DNA of 64,000 bases from Bradyrhizobium sp. BR 10289. Its GTDB lineage: Bacteria; Pseudomonadota; Alphaproteobacteria; Rhizobiales; Xanthobacteraceae. Positions 9,074 to 18,895 of the stretch are shown here, piece after piece. Positions within the stretch are counted from its first letter, which is position 1. The number at the start of each line of letters is the position of its first letter. The notes beneath the pieces were generated by a model. The model saw only the letters and a list, made by a program, of their open reading frames with translations, had not been told where the DNA came from and searched no databases. The stretch spans positions 124,001-188,000 of the forward strand of contig NZ_JACOFR010000004.1 of assembly GCF_019455385.1 (NCBI RefSeq), written 5' to 3'. A program made the position numbers and the translations under genes.

Positions 9074-10009
9074 ATGAAACAAAAATCTTCTCCCGCGAAA
9101 TCCGCCGTGGAAAAAACCTCTCCAAGCCGGCTGCAGCGCGAATTGTCCGCCGGGATCATCAACCTGATCCGGAGCGATGGGCTCGCGCCCGGAACACGGC
9201 TTGCCGAGGTTGCGCTGGCCGAGCGCCTCCATGTCTCGCGCACGCCCGTGCGCGCCGCGCTGAAGCTGCTGGCGCGGCGCAAGCTCGTGCATGCCGGCGA
9301 GAGCCGCGGCTATTTCGTCGCCGAGACGACCCCTGCTCCGCACAAGGCGCCGCCCAAGCCGAGCCCCGACGAAACCGACCGGCTGTTCCTCGCGATCGCA
9401 CGCGACCGTCGCGCAGGCCGACTGCCTGACGAGGTGTCGGAACGCGACCTGATGCAGCGCTACGATGCAACGCGGCCGGTGGTGCAGCGCGTGCTCACCA
9501 AGCTTGCCGAAGTTGCCGCGGTCCAGCGCAAGCCCGGCCATGGCTGGCGCTTCCAGCCGACGCTTGCGGACACGCAGGCACGCGATGAGAGCTACCGCTA
9601 TCGCATGCTGATCGAGCCGGCCGGCCTGCTTGAGCCGGGATTCCGGCTCGATCCGGCCTGGGCCGCCGAGATGCGCCGCCAGCATCAGGAGATGCTGGCG
9701 ATGCCGTGGAGCGATACCGCCAGCATCGCGCTCTACGAGATGAATGCGGCCTTCCACGAAGGCCTCGCCGCCGCCTCGGGCAACCGTTATTTCCTGGTCG
9801 GTGTTCAGCAGCAGAACCGGCTGCGGCGCTTCGGCAATTACGACTGGACCTTCGGCCATCAGCGCGTGATCGTGAACTGCCGCGAGCATCTCGCCATCCT
9901 CGATCAGCTCGAAGCCGGCGAGAACGAGGCGGCCGCCGCGCTCATGCGCCGGCATCTCGAAGGCGCCCAGAAGCTCAAGCGCAGCGCCGCTCCATCAAAG
10001 ACCGCCTAA
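9074..10009 (+). CDS. GntR-family regulator with two winged-helix DNA-binding domains and an FCD-like C-terminal domain
   Basis: 311 aa. Residues about 14-77 form a standard GntR winged helix (LAPGTRLAEVALAERLHVSRTPVRAALKLL). Residues about 96-156 look like a second one (AGRLPDEVSERDLMQRYDAT, then PVVQRVLTKLAEVAAVQRKP). The remainder is an all-helical ligand-binding domain of FCD type, with NAAFHEGLAAASGNRY and late REHLAIL and RRHLEG helices. Ordinary FadR-type proteins have one winged helix and about 220-250 aa, so the architecture is unusual. It is divergent from the ABC/C45 operon and 22 bases upstream of an aminotransferase gene, so it probably controls both. Confidence 0.88.
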   Translation: MKQKSSPAKSAVEKTSPSRLQRELSAGIINLIRSDGLAPGTRLAEVALAERLHVSRTPVRAALKLLARRKLVHAGESRGYFVAETTPAPHKAPPKPSPDETDRLFLAIARDRRAGRLPDEVSERDLMQRYDATRPVVQRVLTKLAEVAAVQRKPGHGWRFQPTLADTQARDESYRYRMLIEPAGLLEPGFRLDPAWAAEMRRQHQEMLAMPWSDTASIALYEMNAAFHEGLAAASGNRYFLVGVQQQNRLRRFGNYDWTFGHQRVIVNCREHLAILDQLEAGENEAAAALMRRHLEGAQKLKRSAAPSKTA

Positions 10010-10031
10010 CGCCGTAGAAGAGTTGCCAACC

Positions 10032-11372
10032 ATGAATGCGTTCGCCTCGTCCAACAGCCCCCTCACACGCGAAGCCATGGAGCCGTTCTGGCTGCCGATG
10101 ACGCCGAACAGGCAATTCAAGGCGAAGCCGCGCATCTTCGTCGGCGCCGAAGGCATGCATTACATTACCGGCGATAACCGGCGCATTCTCGACGGCATGG
10201 CAGGGCTGTGGTGCGTCAATGCCGGCCACGCGCAGCGGCGCATCGTCGAGGCGATCCAGGCGCAAGCCGCAAAACTCGACTTCGTCTCCTCGTTCCAGAT
10301 GAGCCACCCGGCTGCCTTCGAGCTCGCCCGCCGCATCACCGAGATCGCTCCCGCCGGCCTCGACCATGTCTTCTTCACCAACTCCGGCTCGGAATCGGTC
10401 GACACCGCGCTGAAGATCGCGCGCGGCTATCATCGCGCCCGTGGCGAGGCCAGCCGCATTCGCTTCATCTCCCGCGCCAAGGCCTATCACGGCATGGGCT
10501 GGGGCGGCCTGTCGGTGAGCGGCATCGTCCGCCACCGCCGGGATTTCGGCCCGCTGCTGCCGGAGGTCGATCATCTCCCACATACGCATGATCCTGAACA
10601 CACGGCGTTCTCGCGCGGACAGCCGCAATGGGGGGCGCATCTCGCCGACGAGCTTGCAAAGCTGCTGCAGCTGCACGATCCCTCGACCATCGCCGCCGTC
10701 ATCGTCGAGCCCGTCACCGGCTCCGGCGGCGTACTGCCGCCGCCGGTCGGCTATCTCGAACGGCTGCGAAAAATCTGCGATCAGCACGGCATTCTCTTGA
10801 TCTTCGACGAGGTGATCACCGGCTTCGGCCGGCTCGGCGCGGCGTTCGGCGCCAACGCCTTGGGCGTCACGCCCGACCTCATCACCTGCGCCAAGGGCAT
10901 GACCAATGCCGCCGTGCCGATGGGCGGCGTCATCGTCAGCGGAAAAGTTTACGACGCTCTGATGCAGGGGCCGGACACCGCGATCGAGCTGTTCCACGGC
11001 TACACCTATTCGGCACATCCGCTCGCCTGCGCGGCGGGTCTCGCCGCGCTCGACGTCTACCAGGATCTCGGCCTGTTCGAGCGGGCGCGGCGCCTTGCGC
11101 CGGTGTGGGAGAACCATGCGCATGGCCTGCGCGACCTTCCCCACGTCGTCGACATCCGCAACATCGGACTGCTCGCGGCCATCGATCTGAAGCCGCGCGA
11201 TGGCGCGCCGGGTGCGCGCGGCAGCGAGTGCGCCAGCCGCTGCTATGAGGACGGCATCCTGATCCGCGGCAGCGGAGATACGCTGCTGATCTCGCCGCCT
11301 TTGATCATCACCGAGGAGCAGATCGCGGAGATTTTTGCCGCGATCCGCCGCGCCGTATTGGCTCTCAACTAA
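10032..11372 (+). CDS. Omega-amino acid--pyruvate aminotransferase (class III, PLP)
   Basis: 446 aa. It converts a terminal amine such as beta-alanine plus pyruvate to the semialdehyde plus alanine, in the cytoplasm. The early WLPMTPNRQFKAKPR block, TNSGSESVDTALKIAR, YHGMGWGGLSVSG, IFDEVITGFGR (Asp259) and CAKGMTNAAVPMGG (Lys288, Schiff base) closely follow the omega-APT branch of class III. ATG 10032 is preferred over a TTG three codons earlier because a GAAGAG SD lies at 10017-10022. Beta-alanine is the end product of dihydropyrimidine breakdown, which would link it to the hydantoinase genes further on; other omega-amines are possible. Its stop codon coincides with the edge of a palindromic repeat. 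Confidence 0.9.
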   Translation: MNAFASSNSPLTREAMEPFWLPMTPNRQFKAKPRIFVGAEGMHYITGDNRRILDGMAGLWCVNAGHAQRRIVEAIQAQAAKLDFVSSFQMSHPAAFELARRITEIAPAGLDHVFFTNSGSESVDTALKIARGYHRARGEASRIRFISRAKAYHGMGWGGLSVSGIVRHRRDFGPLLPEVDHLPHTHDPEHTAFSRGQPQWGAHLADELAKLLQLHDPSTIAAVIVEPVTGSGGVLPPPVGYLERLRKICDQHGILLIFDEVITGFGRLGAAFGANALGVTPDLITCAKGMTNAAVPMGGVIVSGKVYDALMQGPDTAIELFHGYTYSAHPLACAAGLAALDVYQDLGLFERARRLAPVWENHAHGLRDLPHVVDIRNIGLLAAIDLKPRDGAPGARGSECASRCYEDGILIRGSGDTLLISPPLIITEEQIAEIFAAIRRAVLALN

Positions 11373-11568
11373 AGCGTAACGAGCTTTGGTTCGATCGGTG
11401 CGCACCGAGGGCTCGGACACCTCTCCCATAGGGAGAGGTCGGATCGCATCGAAGATGCGGTCCGGGTGAGGGCTTCAGGTCTCACTTTGTGCTGCGGCCC
11501 CTCACCCGGATTGCTCAGGCGCGCAATTGCGCGCCTTGCAATCCGACCTCTCCCCGTCGGGGAGAGGT
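11370..11568. repeat. Compound palindromic repeat element, copy 1 (right end lost)
   Basis: From 11419 to 11568 the sequence folds into a symmetrical set of hairpins: ACCTCTCCC-ATA-GGGAGAGGT at the left, a GGTGAGGG/CCCTCACC long-range stem, and ACCTCTCCCC-GTC-GGGGAGAGGT at the right. The flank 11370-11399 starts with the aminotransferase stop TAA and contains GGTTCGATCGGT, also present in the copy at 48849-49095. It lies between converging genes and could terminate transcription in both directions. The rest of the gap to 11595 shows nothing else. Confidence 0.8.
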
Positions 11569-11595
11569 GAAGGAAAAGCCCGCGCGTGCAGGGCT

Positions 11596-12579
11596 TCAAC
11601 TCACCGGCAATGCGTCGAGGTGGCACGCCACCCATTGCTCGCCTCCGGCTGAGCGGAGCGTCGGCTCCTCCGTCCGACAGCGGTCGAACACGTAGGGGCA
11701 GCGGGTGTGGAAGCGGCATCCCTTCGGCGGATTGATCGGGCTCGGCACGTCGCCCTTCAGGATGATCGGATTGCGCTCGGCGCCCGGCTCGGGCAGCGGT
11801 ACCGCCGAGAGCAGTGCCTTGGTGTAGGGATGCCTCGGCGCGGCAAAGATCTCGCGGCGCGGTGCCACCTCGACGATCTTGCCGAGATACATCACCGCAA
11901 CGCGATGTGTCATGTGCTCGACGATGGCGAGGTCATGGCTGATGAACAGCAGCGCCAGGCCGAATTTCTGCTGGAGGTCCTGCAGGAGATTGACGACCTG
12001 GGCCTTGACCGAGACGTCGAGCGCGGAGACCGCCTCGTCGCAGACGATCAGCTCTGGCTCGGCCGCGAGCGCCCGTGCGATGCCGATGCGCTGACGCTGG
12101 CCGCCGGAGAATTCGTGCGGCCGGCGGTTCAGTGCCTCGCGCGGCAGGCGCACGATGTCCATCAGCTCCGTGACGCGAACCTCGAGATCCTCCTTGGACT
12201 TCGCGAGGCCGAAATTGCGGATCGGCTCCGCGAGGATGTCGCGCACGCGCATGCGCGGATTGAGGCTGGAGAACGGATCCTGGAACACAACCTGCACGCG
12301 GCGGCGCATCTGCCGCATCGTGCTCGGCTGGGCATCATCGATGCGCTTGCCGTCAAGGATGACCTGGCCCGCGGTGATGTCGAACAGCCGCAGCACGGCG
12401 CGGCCGACCGTCGACTTGCCGCAGCCGGACTCGCCGACCAACGACAGCGTCTCGCCGCGCGCGATCTCGAACGACACGCCGTCGACGGCGTAGACGAATT
12501 CTTTCTGCCGCCCGAACAGGCCCTTTTTGATCGGAAAGTGCTTCTTGAGGTCGTTGACCTGGAGCAACGGAACGCTCAT
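11596..12579 (-). CDS. Oligopeptide ABC transporter ATPase, OppF/DppF-like
   Basis: 327 aa single nucleotide-binding domain with the OppF C-terminal extension. Walker A GESGCGKS near residues 51-58, signature [15 protein letters not shown], Walker B LIVCDEA (Ala replaces the more usual Pro), and a C-terminal region with Cys in [14 protein letters not shown]. That Cys cluster is typical of this family and may bind an iron-sulfur cluster or zinc. The start ATG at 12579 overlaps the OppD-like stop (ATGA). It is the last gene of a five-gene importer operon transcribed from about 17130. Confidence 0.95.
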   Translation of the reverse strand: MSVPLLQVNDLKKHFPIKKGLFGRQKEFVYAVDGVSFEIARGETLSLVGESGCGKSTVGRAVLRLFDITAGQVILDGKRIDDAQPSTMRQMRRRVQVVFQDPFSSLNPRMRVRDILAEPIRNFGLAKSKEDLEVRVTELMDIVRLPREALNRRPHEFSGGQRQRIGIARALAAEPELIVCDEAVSALDVSVKAQVVNLLQDLQQKFGLALLFISHDLAIVEHMTHRVAVMYLGKIVEVAPRREIFAAPRHPYTKALLSAVPLPEPGAERNPIILKGDVPSPINPPKGCRFHTRCPYVFDRCRTEEPTLRSAGGEQWVACHLDALPVS

Positions 12580-13565
12580 GCCGCGACGGCTCCCTTGGCC
12601 GCATAGTGACAGGCCGCGATGTGGCGCGGCCCCTTCTCCTCGAGCCCCGGCGCATGCTGGCGGCAGAGATCGGTCGCGAGCGCACAGCGCCCGGCGAACA
12701 CACAGCCGATGATCGGCTTCCTGAGATCGGGCACCTGGCCGGGAATCTCGGACAGGCGCGTCGCGGCGCCCGTCAACGAGGAGCCGAGCTTCGGCACCGC
12801 GCCGAGCAAGCCTTGCGTATACGGATGACGCGGCGAACGGAACAGCTCGGCGACCGGCGCCTCCTCGACCTTGCGGCCGGCATACATCACCATGACGCGT
12901 TCGGCGATCTCGGCGACGACGCCGAGGTCGTGGGTGATCAGGATGATGGCCGCGCCGACCCGGCGCTTGAGGTCGAGCATCAGCTTGAGGATCTGCGCCT
13001 GGATGGTGACGTCGAGCGCCGTGGTCGGCTCGTCCGCGATCAGAAGCTTTGGATTGCAGGCCAGCGCCACCGCGATCATGACGCGCTGGCGCATGCCGCC
13101 GGATAGCTGGTGCGGATATTCGCCGACGCGCCGCTTCGGCTCGGGAATGCCGACCAGCGTCAGCATCTCGACCGCATGCGCCTCGGCCGCCTCCTTGTCG
13201 AGGCCCTGATGGATCATCAGGGTCTCACGGATCTGGCGGCCGACGGTCAGCACCGGATTGAGGCTCGTCATCGGCTCCTGGAAGATCATCGAGATGTCGT
13301 TGCCGCGGATCGCGCGCATCTCGCGTTCCGACAATTTCAGCAGATCCTTGCCCGCGAAACGGATGCTGCCGGCGATCCGGCCGGGCGGCTCCGGGACCAG
13401 CCGCATCAGCGACATCGAGGTCACCGACTTGCCGCAGCCGGATTCGCCGACAATGGCGAGCGTCTCGCCCTCGTTGACATGGAAGGACACGCCGTCAACC
13501 GCACGGTTGATGCCGCCCGGCGTGCGGAAATGGGTCTGGAGATTCTCGACTTCGAGCAGCGCCAT
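12576..13565 (-). CDS. Oligopeptide ABC transporter ATPase, OppD/DppD-like
   Basis: 329 aa. Walker A GESGCGKS, signature [15 protein letters not shown], Walker [13 protein letters not shown], and the Cys-bearing C-terminal tail ([14 protein letters not shown], then HIAACHYA). The start at 13565 begins at [13 protein letters not shown], the expected family N-terminus. It acts with the OppF-like ATPase to drive the DppB/DppC-like pore. It lies 19 bases downstream of the DppC-like permease gene. Confidence 0.95.
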   Translation of the reverse strand: MALLEVENLQTHFRTPGGINRAVDGVSFHVNEGETLAIVGESGCGKSVTSMSLMRLVPEPPGRIAGSIRFAGKDLLKLSEREMRAIRGNDISMIFQEPMTSLNPVLTVGRQIRETLMIHQGLDKEAAEAHAVEMLTLVGIPEPKRRVGEYPHQLSGGMRQRVMIAVALACNPKLLIADEPTTALDVTIQAQILKLMLDLKRRVGAAIILITHDLGVVAEIAERVMVMYAGRKVEEAPVAELFRSPRHPYTQGLLGAVPKLGSSLTGAATRLSEIPGQVPDLRKPIIGCVFAGRCALATDLCRQHAPGLEEKGPRHIAACHYAAKGAVAA

Positions 13566-13584
13566 CGCGATCAGCCCCGCACTA

Positions 13585-14508
13585 TCACAGGCTCTTGGCC
13601 ATGCGCGGATCGAGCGCATCGCGAAGGCCGTCGCCGAGCAGGTTCACGGCGAGCACGGTGACGGACAGGAAGGCCGCCGGGAAGAACACGATGTAGGGCT
13701 TGACCTGCCAGAGCGCGCGACCCTCGGCCATGATGTTACCCCAAGACGGGATGGTCGGCGGCGTGCCGGCGCCGATGAAGGACAGGATCGCCTCCGTGAT
13801 CATGGCGCTGGCGCAGATATAGGTCGCCTGCACCAGCATCGGCGCGACCGTGTTGGGCAGGATGTGGCGCAGGATGATCATCGGCGTGCGGGTCCCGCAG
13901 GCGACCGCCGCATCCACATAAGGTTGCTCGCGCAGCGACAGCACCACGCTGCGGACGAGGCGCGAGACACGCGGGATCTCTGCGATGGTGATGGCGAGGA
14001 TGACGTTGCCGACGCTGCCGCGCGTCAGCGCCATCAGCGCGATCGCCAGCAGGATCGGCGGGATCGACATCAACCCGTCCATGAATCGCATCAGGATGCC
14101 GTCCGCCCAGCGCACGAAGCCGGAGACCATGCCGATGGCAAGGCCGATCGCGGACGCGAAGATCGCAACCGACAGGCCGACCGTGAGCGAGACCCGTGCG
14201 CCGAACAGCACGCGCGAATAGATGTCGCGGCCGAGCACGTCGGTGCCGAACCAGTAGAGCGCCGACGGCGCGCGCGTGCGCCTGGCCGGCGCCAGCGCGG
14301 TCGGATCGACCGTCCAGAGATAGGGTGCGAACACCGCGATCAGCACGAGCAGCAGCAGCAGCGCGCCCCCGATCGCGACGGTCGGATGGCCGCGCAACAG
14401 GCCGATGAAGCCGCGCCGGATCTTGACCGGCCGCAGGATGTCCGGCAGCTGCGGCGCAAGGACGAGGCCGGCCGGAAGCGATTGCGGATTGACGGTGGTG
14501 TCGGTCAA
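13585..14508 (-). CDS. Oligopeptide ABC transporter permease, OppC/DppC-like
   Basis: 307 aa, about six helices. The start codon appears to be TTG at 14508, overlapping the upstream stop as TTGA; no ATG is available before the conserved region. DppC motifs: [21 protein letters not shown] in the periplasmic loop, an EAA-type loop ([27 protein letters not shown]) and the terminal [14 protein letters not shown]. It forms the pore with the DppB-like protein encoded just upstream. Confidence 0.93.
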   Translation of the reverse strand: MTDTTVNPQSLPAGLVLAPQLPDILRPVKIRRGFIGLLRGHPTVAIGGALLLLLVLIAVFAPYLWTVDPTALAPARRTRAPSALYWFGTDVLGRDIYSRVLFGARVSLTVGLSVAIFASAIGLAIGMVSGFVRWADGILMRFMDGLMSIPPILLAIALMALTRGSVGNVILAITIAEIPRVSRLVRSVVLSLREQPYVDAAVACGTRTPMIILRHILPNTVAPMLVQATYICASAMITEAILSFIGAGTPPTIPSWGNIMAEGRALWQVKPYIVFFPAAFLSVTVLAVNLLGDGLRDALDPRMAKSL

Positions 14509-15446
14509 TAGCGGATCCTCGGGTCAACGAGCGTATAGGTGACGTCGATCATCAGATTGACGAGGACGTAAACGAAGCTGAACAGCAGCACGATGCCCTG
14601 GATGACCGGATAGTCGCGGCGCAGGATCGCATCGATGGTGAGGCGGCCGAGGCCGGGAATCGCGAACACGCTTTCCGTCACCACCGCGCCGCCGATCAAG
14701 AGCGCGATGCCGATGCCGATCACGGTGACGATCGGCACCGCCGCGTTCTTCAGCGCGTGAATGAACAGGATGCCGCCCTGCCCCATGCCCTTGGCCTTGG
14801 CGGTGCGGATATAGTCCTGCTGCAACACTTCGAGCATGGCCGCGCGGGTGATGCGCGCGACCAGCGCGATGTAGACGCAGCCGAGCGCGACCGCCGGCAG
14901 GATCAGATTCTCCAGCCATGGCCAGAAGCCTTCGGTGAGCGGCGTGTAACCCTGCACGGGAAGCCATTCGAGCTCGAGCGCGAAGATGTAGGCGAGCATG
15001 TAGCCGACCACGAACACGGGCAGCGAGAAGCCGAACACGGCAAAGCCCATGATGGCGCGGTCGATCAGGCTGCCGGCCTTCCACGCCGCGACGACCCCGA
15101 GCGGCACCGCGACCACGATGGTGAGCAGCAGGGTGACGATCATGAGCGACAGCGTCGGTCCGAGACGCTGTCCGATCATGGTCGACACCGGCAGGTTGGT
15201 GAAGATCGAGGTGCCGAGATCGCCGTGCAGGATGCGCCAGACCCAGCTGCCGAACTGGACCAGGAACGGCCGGTCCAGACCAAGGCTCTGGCGGATGCGC
15301 TCCACATCCTCCGGGCTTGCCTGATCGCCTGCGATCACCACGGCGGGATCACCAGGCGCGATGTAAAGCAGGCTGAACACGAACAGCGCGACGATGGCCA
15401 TCACCGGTAGGGTCGCGACGATGCGACGGAGGATGTAGGAGAGCAT
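14505..15446 (-). CDS. Oligopeptide ABC transporter permease, OppB/DppB-like
   Basis: 313 aa. N-terminal helix [19 protein letters not shown], the [10 protein letters not shown] motif, [17 protein letters not shown], an EAA loop ([29 protein letters not shown]) and the terminal [14 protein letters not shown] are all as expected for DppB. It starts 17 bases after the stop of the binding-protein gene. It imports the ligand captured by that protein together with the DppC-like partner. Confidence 0.94.
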   Translation of the reverse strand: MLSYILRRIVATLPVMAIVALFVFSLLYIAPGDPAVVIAGDQASPEDVERIRQSLGLDRPFLVQFGSWVWRILHGDLGTSIFTNLPVSTMIGQRLGPTLSLMIVTLLLTIVVAVPLGVVAAWKAGSLIDRAIMGFAVFGFSLPVFVVGYMLAYIFALELEWLPVQGYTPLTEGFWPWLENLILPAVALGCVYIALVARITRAAMLEVLQQDYIRTAKAKGMGQGGILFIHALKNAAVPIVTVIGIGIALLIGGAVVTESVFAIPGLGRLTIDAILRRDYPVIQGIVLLFSFVYVLVNLMIDVTYTLVDPRIRY

Positions 15447-15463
15447 CTGGCTTCAGCGCAGGG

Positions 15464-17068
15464 TCATGCGGACTTCGACACGCCCCAGAACAAGGGCACC
15501 GGCCCCTTGGCAACGCCGCTGACGTTCTTGCGCCACGCGGTGTAGCTCAGGAAGAAACCGGTCGGTGCGTACACGACATCCTCCATCGCTGCCTTGTTGA
15601 GACGGCCGATGGCGGCCTTCTCCTCGTCGAGGTTCTTGGCCTCGAACCAGGACGCGACCTCCTTCTCGGTGCCCGCGCTGGTCGGCCAGCCGAACCAGGC
15701 CTTGTCGCCGGTGGCGCGGATGGCGGTGTAGGGTGCCGGATTGACGCAATCCGCGCCTGCATGCCAAGTGTGGAACATGTTCCAGCCGCCCTGTCCGGGC
15801 GGTGTCTTCTGGGCGCGCCGGGAGCCGACGGTGCCCCAGTCGGTCGCGACGAAGTCGACGTTCATGCCGAGCTTCTTGAGCAGGTCCGCGGTCACGTCGC
15901 CCATCGCCTTGGTAATCGGCTGGTCCTGCGCGACGAGGCAGGTCACCGGCTGGCCGGAATAGCCGCTCTCGGCGAGCAGCTTCTTGGCGGCATCGAGGTC
16001 GCGCTTGCCCTTCAGGATATCGCCGCCGACTTCGGTGTAGAGCGGCGTATCCGGCGTGAAGAAGCCGGGCAACGGCTTCCACAGCGAATTGTCGTCGCCG
16101 ACGATCGCGCGCATGTAGTCTTCCTGGCTCATCGCCATCAGCACCGCACGCCGCGCCTTGACGTCGTTGAAGGGCGGATAGAGGAAGTTCATGCGGAACG
16201 AGCCGATATTGCCGAGGGGATCGCCGATATCGACGCTGATGTTCTTGTTCTTCTTCAGCACCGGAACGAGATCCGCGATCGGGTTCTCCCACCAGTCGAC
16301 TTCGCCGTTCTGCAAGGCGGCCGCCGCGGTGGCCGGATCCGGCATGATCACCCACTCGACGCGGTCGATCATCACCTGCTTGCCACCGGCGAGCCAGTCC
16401 GGCTTCTCCTGCCGCGGCACATAATCGGTGAACTTCTCGAACACGGCTTTCGCGCCGGGGACCCACTCGCTCTTGGCGAACTTCAGCGGACCGGAGCCGA
16501 CATATTCAGAGATCTGTTTGAAGGGGTCGGTCTGCGCGATGCGCTCCGGCATGATGAAGGCGACCGGCGCATTGTTCTTGCCGAGCGCGAACAGCAATTT
16601 CGGGAAGGGCTGCTTCAGGACCCATTTGAAGGTGCGGTCGTCGACGGCGGTGAGCTCCTGCTGGATCGCCTTGATCATCAGGCCCATCGGATCGCGTGCC
16701 GCCCAGCGGTTGAGGCTGGCGACGACGTCCTTGCTCAGCACCGGCTCGCCGTCGTGGAATTTGAGGCCCGAGCGCAGCTTGAACGTCCAGATCGTGCCGT
16801 CGTCGCTGACCTGCTCGGACTCGACCATCTGCCGCTGCGGCTGAAACTTGGCGTCGATGCCGTACAGCGTGTCCCAGACCATCGCAGCCGCATTGCGCAC
16901 GACATATTGCGTGCCCCAGATCGGGTCGAAATTGGCAAGGTTGGCCTGCGGCACAAATCGCAGGGTCTTGGCCGCGGCGCCCTGCGCGATCGCCGGGGCC
17001 GAGAGGCCACCCGTCAATGCCAGACCGCCCGCGCCAGCCAGTCCCTTCAATACGGTCCTGCGATCCAT
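15464..17068 (-). CDS. ABC transporter substrate-binding protein, family 5, with twin-arginine signal
   Basis: 534 aa. The N-terminus MDRRTVLKGLAGAGG has a twin-arginine motif followed by a hydrophobic stretch and an AIAQG cleavage region, so Tat export is likely; the other family-5 binding proteins in this window have ordinary Sec signals. Start 17068 has a strong SD (GGAGG, about six bases upstream). Family landmarks: WTFKLRSGLKFHDGEPV, GSGPLKFAKSEWVPG and a C-terminal VVYAPTGFFLSYTAWR. It is the first gene of its operon and sits behind a sigma-54 promoter at 17141-17157. The ligand is unknown, plausibly a peptide or amide. Confidence 0.94.
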   Translation of the reverse strand: MDRRTVLKGLAGAGGLALTGGLSAPAIAQGAAAKTLRFVPQANLANFDPIWGTQYVVRNAAAMVWDTLYGIDAKFQPQRQMVESEQVSDDGTIWTFKLRSGLKFHDGEPVLSKDVVASLNRWAARDPMGLMIKAIQQELTAVDDRTFKWVLKQPFPKLLFALGKNNAPVAFIMPERIAQTDPFKQISEYVGSGPLKFAKSEWVPGAKAVFEKFTDYVPRQEKPDWLAGGKQVMIDRVEWVIMPDPATAAAALQNGEVDWWENPIADLVPVLKKNKNISVDIGDPLGNIGSFRMNFLYPPFNDVKARRAVLMAMSQEDYMRAIVGDDNSLWKPLPGFFTPDTPLYTEVGGDILKGKRDLDAAKKLLAESGYSGQPVTCLVAQDQPITKAMGDVTADLLKKLGMNVDFVATDWGTVGSRRAQKTPPGQGGWNMFHTWHAGADCVNPAPYTAIRATGDKAWFGWPTSAGTEKEVASWFEAKNLDEEKAAIGRLNKAAMEDVVYAPTGFFLSYTAWRKNVSGVAKGPVPLFWGVSKSA

Positions 17069-17096
17069 AAAGTCCTCCCAGTCATGCCGTGATACC

Positions 17097-17111
17097 GGCC
17101 AATCATTGGCC
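17097..17111. promoter_or_regulatory. Perfect inverted repeat GGCCAA-TCA-TTGGCC in the leader of the importer operon
   Basis: Six-base arms with a three-base spacer lie between the predicted sigma-54 start site (about 17130) and the start codon at 17068. It could be a repressor operator or a small mRNA hairpin. Nothing else in the window matches it, so function is inferred from symmetry and position only. Confidence 0.4.
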
Positions 17112-17140
17112 AAAGGCGAGTGAAACAGAGCCCATTGGCA

Positions 17141-17157
17141 AGCAAATGGTATGCCAG
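17141..17157 (-). promoter_or_regulatory. Sigma-54 (RpoN) -24/-12 promoter for the 17068 importer operon
   Basis: Read on the minus strand the site is CTGGCATACCATTTGCT, matching the known YTGGCACGRNNNTTGCW consensus at the invariant GG and GC with the exact ten-base spacing and a full TTGCT. The predicted start site is near 17130, about 60 bases before the ATG. No NifA-type TGT-N10-ACA or clear NtrC site was found upstream by eye, so the activator is not known. Confidence 0.7.
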
Positions 17158-17224
17158 TAAATGGACGTCCGCCAGCGGGATCTCATCGACTTTTTGACCA
17201 AACCAGCTTGATTTGCCCGCGAGT

Positions 17225-18895
17225 TCAGAGAGCCGCTGCGAGCGCCGGCCCGGTTTCGATATGCGGGATCGCCTCGACCAGCTTGCGCGTGTAGTCGGTC
17301 TTGGGATCATCGAACAGAGCCCGGCTCTCCCCCTGCTCCACGATGTTGCCGTTACGCAGCACGATGGTGCGATCGCAGAGCATGCGCACGACGTTGAGAT
17401 CGTGGCTGACGAACAGCAGCGCGATATCATTCTCGCGCCTGAGACGATCGAGCAGCTGCAGCACAACCGCCTGCACCGAGACATCGAGCGCGGCGGTCGG
17501 CTCGTCCAGCACCAGCAGCCGCGGCCGGCAAGCGATGGCGCGGGCGATGCCGACGCGGGCCTTCTGGCCGCCGGAGAGCTGATGCGGAAAGCGCGGCAAC
17601 AGATCGAGCGGCAAGCCGACCCGCTCGGCGCACTCTTCCACGCGCTTGCGCAGGCCATCGCCCGCCCGCATGCCGTCGAGCCGCATCAAGGGATGGGCAA
17701 TGCAGTCGAAGGCGGTGTAGCGCGGGTTGAGGCTCTCGTTCGGGTCCTGAAAGACCATCTGGATGTCTTTGCGATGGCGCGAGCGATGAAAGTCGCGCGA
17801 GGCGATATGACCGATCGACTGCCCGTCGAACACGATGTCGCCCTCGCTGGGGTCAATCAGCCGGCAGATCATCCGCGAGGTCGTGCTCTTGCCGGAGCCG
17901 GACTCGCCGACGAGGCCAACGCTCTCGCCGCCGGCCATCGTCATCGAGAAATCGGCGACCGCGGCAGAGCCCTCGTTGAAGCGCTTTGCCAGCTTGCGCA
18001 CTTCGAGAAGTGGCGGCGTACCATGTGGCAGCTCCGGCCTCGGCTTGCTGGCGATGGCAGCGGTGCGCTCGCGCTCCTCCTCCGTCACGAGATCCTCGAT
18101 CCGGGAGGTCGCTGTCGGCGATGCCGCAACGAGACGCCTGGTGTAAGCGTGCTGCGGCACGCTGAAGAGCGTCTTCGGGCTCGCCTCCTCGACGATGCGG
18201 CCGCGCTCCATCACCGCGATGCGGCGGCAATAGCGCGCCGCGAGGCCGAGGTCGTGCGTGATCAGGATCGTCGCCATGCCGCGCGCGGCGGCGATGTCGG
18301 CGAGGAGGTCCATCACCACCTTCTGGGTGGTGACGTCGAGGCCGGTGGTCGGTTCGTCCGCGATCAGCAGCGCGGGATTGCAGGAGATCGCGATCGCGAT
18401 CATCACGCGCTGGCACATACCCCCTGAAAGCTCGTGCGGATAGGCATTCATCCGCGCTTCAGGATCGCGAATCTGGACCGCGCGCAACAGCTCCAGCGCC
18501 TCGGTGCGCGCCGCGTCCTTCGAGATCTTCTTGTGGGTCAGGATCGCATCCGCGATCTGCAGGCCGATCGCCCGGATCGGATTCAGCGCCGCCCGCGGGT
18601 TCTGGAAGATCATCGACATCGCCGCGCCCTGGAGATGACGGAGGTCATCGCCCCTGAGCTTCGTCACGTCCTGCCCGCGAAACAGGATCCTGCCGCCGGT
18701 GACCCGGCCGGCCGCATCAAGCAGCCGCGTCGTGGCAAAGCCCGTGACCGACTTGCCCGAGCCGCTCTCGCCGACGAGCCCGAGCATCTCGCCCTTCCCG
18801 ACCGTCAGCGACACGCCGCGCACGGCCTCGACCATGCCACGCCGCGTCGAGAACGAGACGTGGAGGTCCTCGATGCTGAGCAGGTCCTCACTCAT
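17225..18895 (-). CDS. Peptide-type ABC transporter, fused double ATPase
   Basis: 556 aa with two tandem nucleotide-binding domains. Domain 1: Walker A GESGSGKS, signature LSGGMCQRVMIAIAI (Cys where Arg is usual), Walker [13 protein letters not shown]. Domain 2: Walker A GESGSGKS, signature LSGGQKARVGIARAI, Walker B LLVLDEPTAALD. The start ATG at 18895 overlaps the permease stop (ATGA). It energises the importer encoded by the three genes upstream and is the last gene of that operon; 156 bases separate it from the next operon's binding protein. Confidence 0.94.
   Translation of the reverse strand: MSEDLLSIEDLHVSFSTRRGMVEAVRGVSLTVGKGEMLGLVGESGSGKSVTGFATTRLLDAAGRVTGGRILFRGQDVTKLRGDDLRHLQGAAMSMIFQNPRAALNPIRAIGLQIADAILTHKKISKDAARTEALELLRAVQIRDPEARMNAYPHELSGGMCQRVMIAIAISCNPALLIADEPTTGLDVTTQKVVMDLLADIAAARGMATILITHDLGLAARYCRRIAVMERGRIVEEASPKTLFSVPQHAYTRRLVAASPTATSRIEDLVTEEERERTAAIASKPRPELPHGTPPLLEVRKLAKRFNEGSAAVADFSMTMAGGESVGLVGESGSGKSTTSRMICRLIDPSEGDIVFDGQSIGHIASRDFHRSRHRKDIQMVFQDPNESLNPRYTAFDCIAHPLMRLDGMRAGDGLRKRVEECAERVGLPLDLLPRFPHQLSGGQKARVGIARAIACRPRLLVLDEPTAALDVSVQAVVLQLLDRLRRENDIALLFVSHDLNVVRMLCDRTIVLRNGNIVEQGESRALFDDPKTDYTRKLVEAIPHIETGPALAAAL

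Noticed and set aside
11419..11568. CRISPR-like array or tRNA-like cloverleaf
   Set aside because: The repeats are inverted, not direct with spacers, and there is no anticodon/acceptor pattern; it is a compound palindrome.
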